DNA from: Chloroflexota bacterium
GTDB lineage: Bacteria; Chloroflexota; UBA6077; CF-72
Direction: 5' to 3'
Assembly: GCA_019247135.1 (NCBI GenBank)
Contig: JAFAPL010000001.1
Location: 1-11,919, forward strand
Length of the DNA: 11,919 nucleotides
Position numbers and translations under genes: made by a program. The notes under the pieces were generated by a model that did not search any database, had not been told where the DNA came from, and saw only the letters and a list, made by a program, of their open reading frames with translations. Numbering within the stretch: position 1 is the stretch's first letter; the number at the start of each line of letters is the position of its first letter. This document shows positions 8,016 to 11,919 of the stretch, in pieces.

Positions 8016-8417
8016 ATGGATTGGAAGCTCGAAGTAGTCGTCGTACCTGTTTCCGATGTCGACCGCGCCAAACACTTCTACGCCGACCAGGTCGGTTTTC
8101 ACCTTGACGTCGACCGACAAATCAGCGACACGTTCCGCGTCGTGCAGCTCACACCGCGAGGTTCGGCATGTTCGATCACGCTGATGAGCAGCACGACCGA
8201 GATGGCCCCCGGCACGCTCAAGGGACTTCAGCTCGTCGTGTCCGATGTGGACGCCGCACACAAGGAACTCGTGGAGCGGGGCGTCGACGTCACGCCGGTG
8301 CGGCACATCGAGAACGGAGAGTGGCAGGACGGGCATGGCGAGCCGTGGAACTCCTTCATCTTCTTCAGCGACCCCGACGGAAATAGTTGGACGGTTCAGG
8401 AAAAACCAGCCGAATAG
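8016..8417 (+). CDS. VOC family (glyoxalase/dioxygenase-fold) protein
   Basis: Small protein of 133 residues with two beta-alpha-beta-beta-beta modules of the vicinal oxygen chelate superfamily. Module one is LEVVVVPVSDVDRAKHFYADQVGF and the following strands. Module two is LQLVVSDVDAAHKELVERGV, ending in FIFFSDPDGNSWTVQE, the usual VOC C-terminal signature. Possible metal-ligand positions (Glu6 in strand one, the Glu of WTVQE) are present, but the His normally found at the first strand is absent, so lyase activity is not safe to infer. Members act as glyoxalases, ring-cleavage dioxygenases, resistance proteins or uncharacterised enzymes. The upstream ATG at 7992 would add eight residues but has no ribosome binding site. 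It lies 41 nt after the phosphodiesterase gene and ends just before the trp promoter region. Confidence 0.88.
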   Translation: MDWKLEVVVVPVSDVDRAKHFYADQVGFHLDVDRQISDTFRVVQLTPRGSACSITLMSSTTEMAPGTLKGLQLVVSDVDAAHKELVERGVDVTPVRHIENGEWQDGHGEPWNSFIFFSDPDGNSWTVQEKPAE

Positions 8418-8427
8418 GGAAACACAC

Positions 8428-8443
8428 CAGGTTCACAGGTTCA
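8428..8443 (+). repeat. Tandem 8-bp direct repeat upstream of the trp promoter
   Basis: CAGGTTCA occurs twice back to back, ending 11 bp before the -35 element of the trpS promoter. The repeat is perfect. It could be a protein-binding site acting on the promoter or chance; nothing else in the sequence decides this. Confidence 0.5.
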
Positions 8444-8454
8444 TAAGAGGCACG

Positions 8455-8484
8455 TTGACCGCTCGACGTGCCTGCGCGTATAGT
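8455..8484 (+). promoter_or_regulatory. Sigma70-type promoter for the T-box/trpS-trpE-trpG transcript
   Basis: TTGACC at 8455-8460 and TATAGT at 8479-8484 are separated by 18 bp. These are close matches to the housekeeping -35 and -10 consensus, in a GC-rich setting where such matches are uncommon. A start near 8490-8493 would place the beginning of the RNA a short distance before the T-box stem I region and give a leader of about 320 nt before the trpS ATG. The promoter lies in the gap after the VOC gene, so the trp unit can be expressed independently of the transporter cluster. Confidence 0.7.
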
Positions 8485-8499
8485 CGCCGACTAACAGAC

Positions 8500-8780
8500 G
8501 AAAAAGACGTTGACCAGGACGAGTACGCGTCCGGGCGAGCTCAGAGAGCCGGGCAAGGTGTGAGCCGGTGCTTCGCCAGACGACGGAATGGACCTGCGAG
8601 TCGCTCCCCGAACCCGTTCAGGCAGTAGGCGGAGACGGACAGAGCTCCGTTATCCAGGCTCAGGGTGTAAGCCGCCCCGCGGCGGCCGCGCCTGACTGAG
8701 GTTGCCAGATGCGGCAACGAACCAGGGTGGTACCACGAGACCGAGCCTCTCGTCCCTAGCGGACAAGAGGCTCGTTTGCT
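8500..8780 (+). promoter_or_regulatory. T-box riboswitch leader with tryptophan specifier
   Basis: A cis-acting RNA that reads tRNA-Trp charging and controls read-through into trpS-trpE-trpG. Landmarks in order: AGTA of the specifier-loop S-turn (8522-8525), the AGAGAG bulge (8543-8548), a distal stem I loop region with GGTGTGAGCCGG (8557-8568), and GAA followed by specifier UGG and a purine (8586-8592). CAGG 8515-8518 pairs with CCTG 8593-8596 below the specifier loop, and CGTC 8528-8531 with GACG 8582-8585 above it. A stem II-like ACGGA/TCCGT element is at 8635-8650. A stem III hairpin GTTGCC/GGCAAC spans 8701-8718. The T-box proper is AACCAGGGTGGTACCACG (8720-8737), with the UGGU that binds the tRNA 3' end at 8728-8731. 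Antiterminator and terminator are mutually exclusive. The base of stem I and the exact 5' boundary are not resolved. Confidence 0.93.
8742..8780 (+). terminator. T-box-controlled intrinsic terminator
   Basis: CGAGCCTCT (8742-8750) pairs perfectly with AGAGGCTCG (8766-8774). After one C/A mismatch, GTCC (8752-8755) pairs with GGAC (8761-8764) around a 5-nt loop. The tail is only TTTGCTTAAT, a weak U tract, but the stem is strong. Its left arm overlaps the 3' strand of the antiterminator (TCTCGT 8748-8753 with ACGAGA 8735-8740, and CCCT 8754-8757 with AGGG 8724-8727), so the two folds cannot coexist. Confidence 0.88.
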
Positions 8781-8792
8781 TAATCAAGCTCG

Positions 8793-8798
8793 AAGGAG
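8793..8798 (+). promoter_or_regulatory. trpS: Ribosome binding site of trpS
   Basis: AAGGAG lies 10 nt before the ATG at 8809. It supports this start over the in-frame TTG at 8776, which falls inside the terminator tail. Confidence 0.8.
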
Positions 8799-8808
8799 TA
8801 CCCCCAGC

Positions 8809-9881
8809 ATGGCCCAACGGACAAACGGTGCAGTCCCTCGTCGCAAGCGACTGCTCACCGGCTTGCGACCCACTGGCAAGTACCACCTGGGCAACTACAT
8901 CGGCACATTCGAAAAAGACCTCGAGCTGCAGAACAGTGGCGAATACGAGTGCTTCTTCCTTGTCGCCGACTACCACGCGCTAACCACCGGCTACGAGAAC
9001 GCCAATCTGATCGGCGACGACATTCGCGAGGGCGTCCTCGATTTTCTCGCGGTGGGCATCGATCCAAAGAGATCGACGCTGTACGTGCAGTCGCTGATTC
9101 CAGAAGTCTCCGAGCTGTTCCTGCTGTTCACCATGCTGGTGAGCGCGAACCGCGCCCAGCGGATCCCGACGCTCAAAGAACAGATCCGTGATCTCAAGCT
9201 CGAGAGCGCCTCACTCGGCTTGCTGGAATATCCGGTGCTGCAGGCGGCCGACATTCTGATGGTGCGCGGCGAGGTAGTGCCCGTCGGCAAGGACCAGAGC
9301 TCGCACATCGAGCTCACGCGTGAGGTCGCGCGGCGTTTCAACCAGCTCTACGGCGAGGTGTTCCCCGAGCCGGCGTACATCGAGTCGCGCTTCCCCGTGC
9401 TACCGGGCACCGACGGACAATCGAAGATGAGCAAGTCGATCGGCAACACGATCCTGCTCTCGGACGACGCCGACACGGTCCGCAAAAAGGTGATGTCCAT
9501 GTACACGGACCCGACCCGCCTTCGCGCGACCGATCCAGGCCACGTCAAGGGCAATCCGGTGTTCACCTACCACGACGCCTTCAATGAAAACGTCGAGGAA
9601 GTGAGGGACCTGAAAGCCCGCTACACGAAGGGCAAGGTGGGCGACGTCGAAGTCAAGCGCAAGTTGGCTGACGCGTTGAATCGATTCCTCGATCCGATCC
9701 GCGAGCGACGTGCCGAGTACGAGCGTCAGCCGAATCTGCTCGAGGACATCCTGGCCGACGGCAGCATCCGCGCGCGCGCCGAAGCGCGCGAAACGCTGGA
9801 CCTCGCGCGCCAGGCAATGGGCCTCAACTATTTCTCGTCCGCGCGCGCTCGCGTCCAGGCCGCGCTGGGACCGGTACGCTC

Positions 9882-9885
<4 letters not shown>
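8809..9885 (+). CDS. trpS: Tryptophanyl-tRNA synthetase
   Basis: Charges tRNA-Trp with tryptophan in an ATP-dependent reaction in the cytoplasm. It has 358 residues, within the normal bacterial TrpS range. Class I signatures are intact: the HIGH equivalent in TGLRPTGKYHLGNYIG (HLGN at 26-29) and KMSKS at 206-210, followed by SIGNTILLSDD. Other TrpS blocks are FFLVADYHALTT, LEYPVLQAADILMV, VPVGKDQSSHIELTREVARRFN and GNPVFTYHDAFN. The ATG has a good ribosome binding site; the frame extends upstream to a TTG within the terminator, which is rejected. It is first in the operon controlled by the Trp T-box, and its stop overlaps the GTG of trpE by 4 nt. Uncharged tRNA-Trp should raise its expression. 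Confidence 0.97.

Positions 9886-11919
<2,034 letters not shown>

Noticed and set aside
8510..8515. Second TTGACC as an alternative -35 element
   Set aside because: No -10-like hexamer occurs 16-19 bp downstream, and the site lies within T-box stem I.
8245..8628. Open frame overlapping the VOC gene and running into the T-box leader
   Set aside because: It is out of frame with the VOC gene, runs across the promoter and stem I, and shows no protein family features.
8776..8808. TTG-initiated N-terminal extension of trpS
   Set aside because: The TTG is inside the terminator tail, has no Shine-Dalgarno sequence, and the ATG at 8809 has AAGGAG at ideal spacing.

Overview
This is a GC-rich (roughly 60% or more) bacterial window with every supported gene on the + strand and very little non-coding space apart from one regulated leader. 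Frequent GTG starts, GTGA stop/start overlaps, solute-binding proteins without lipoboxes and a full-length tryptophan T-box leader upstream of trpS-trpE-trpG suggest a high-GC member of the Terrabacteria. Chloroflexota is my best guess, but this is inference from style and not proven.

Region 1 (1-2018) holds two family 4 glycosyltransferases, the first cut by the window edge. They look like the end of a cell-surface glycan or exopolysaccharide cluster. Region 2 (2102-7418) is a peptide-type ABC importer module in the order binding protein, DppB/OppB-type permease, DppC/OppC-type permease, second binding protein. No ATPase gene is present in the window. Region 3 (7426-8417) carries two small housekeeping-like genes packed directly behind the transporter: an RNA 2',3'-cyclic phosphodiesterase (ThpR/LigT family) and a VOC/glyoxalase-fold protein. 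Regions 2 and 3 could be one transcript, since no internal terminator is visible.

Region 4 (8418-11919) is the most informative. A sigma70-like promoter at 8455-8484 starts a leader of about 300 nt. The leader has the hallmarks of a T-box riboswitch: AGTA and GAA specifier-loop elements, a UGG (Trp) specifier, an AGAGAG bulge, a stem III hairpin, the T-box sequence, and competing antiterminator and terminator. Behind it lie trpS (tryptophanyl-tRNA synthetase), trpE (anthranilate synthase component I) and trpG (glutamine amidotransferase component, cut by the window end and open to the last base). Each junction in this series is a 4-nt GTGA overlap. The simplest reading is that uncharged tRNA-Trp raises both the charging enzyme and the first committed step of tryptophan synthesis through one RNA switch.

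I did not find CRISPR arrays, transposons, tRNA or rRNA genes, or an obviously new defence or mobile system.
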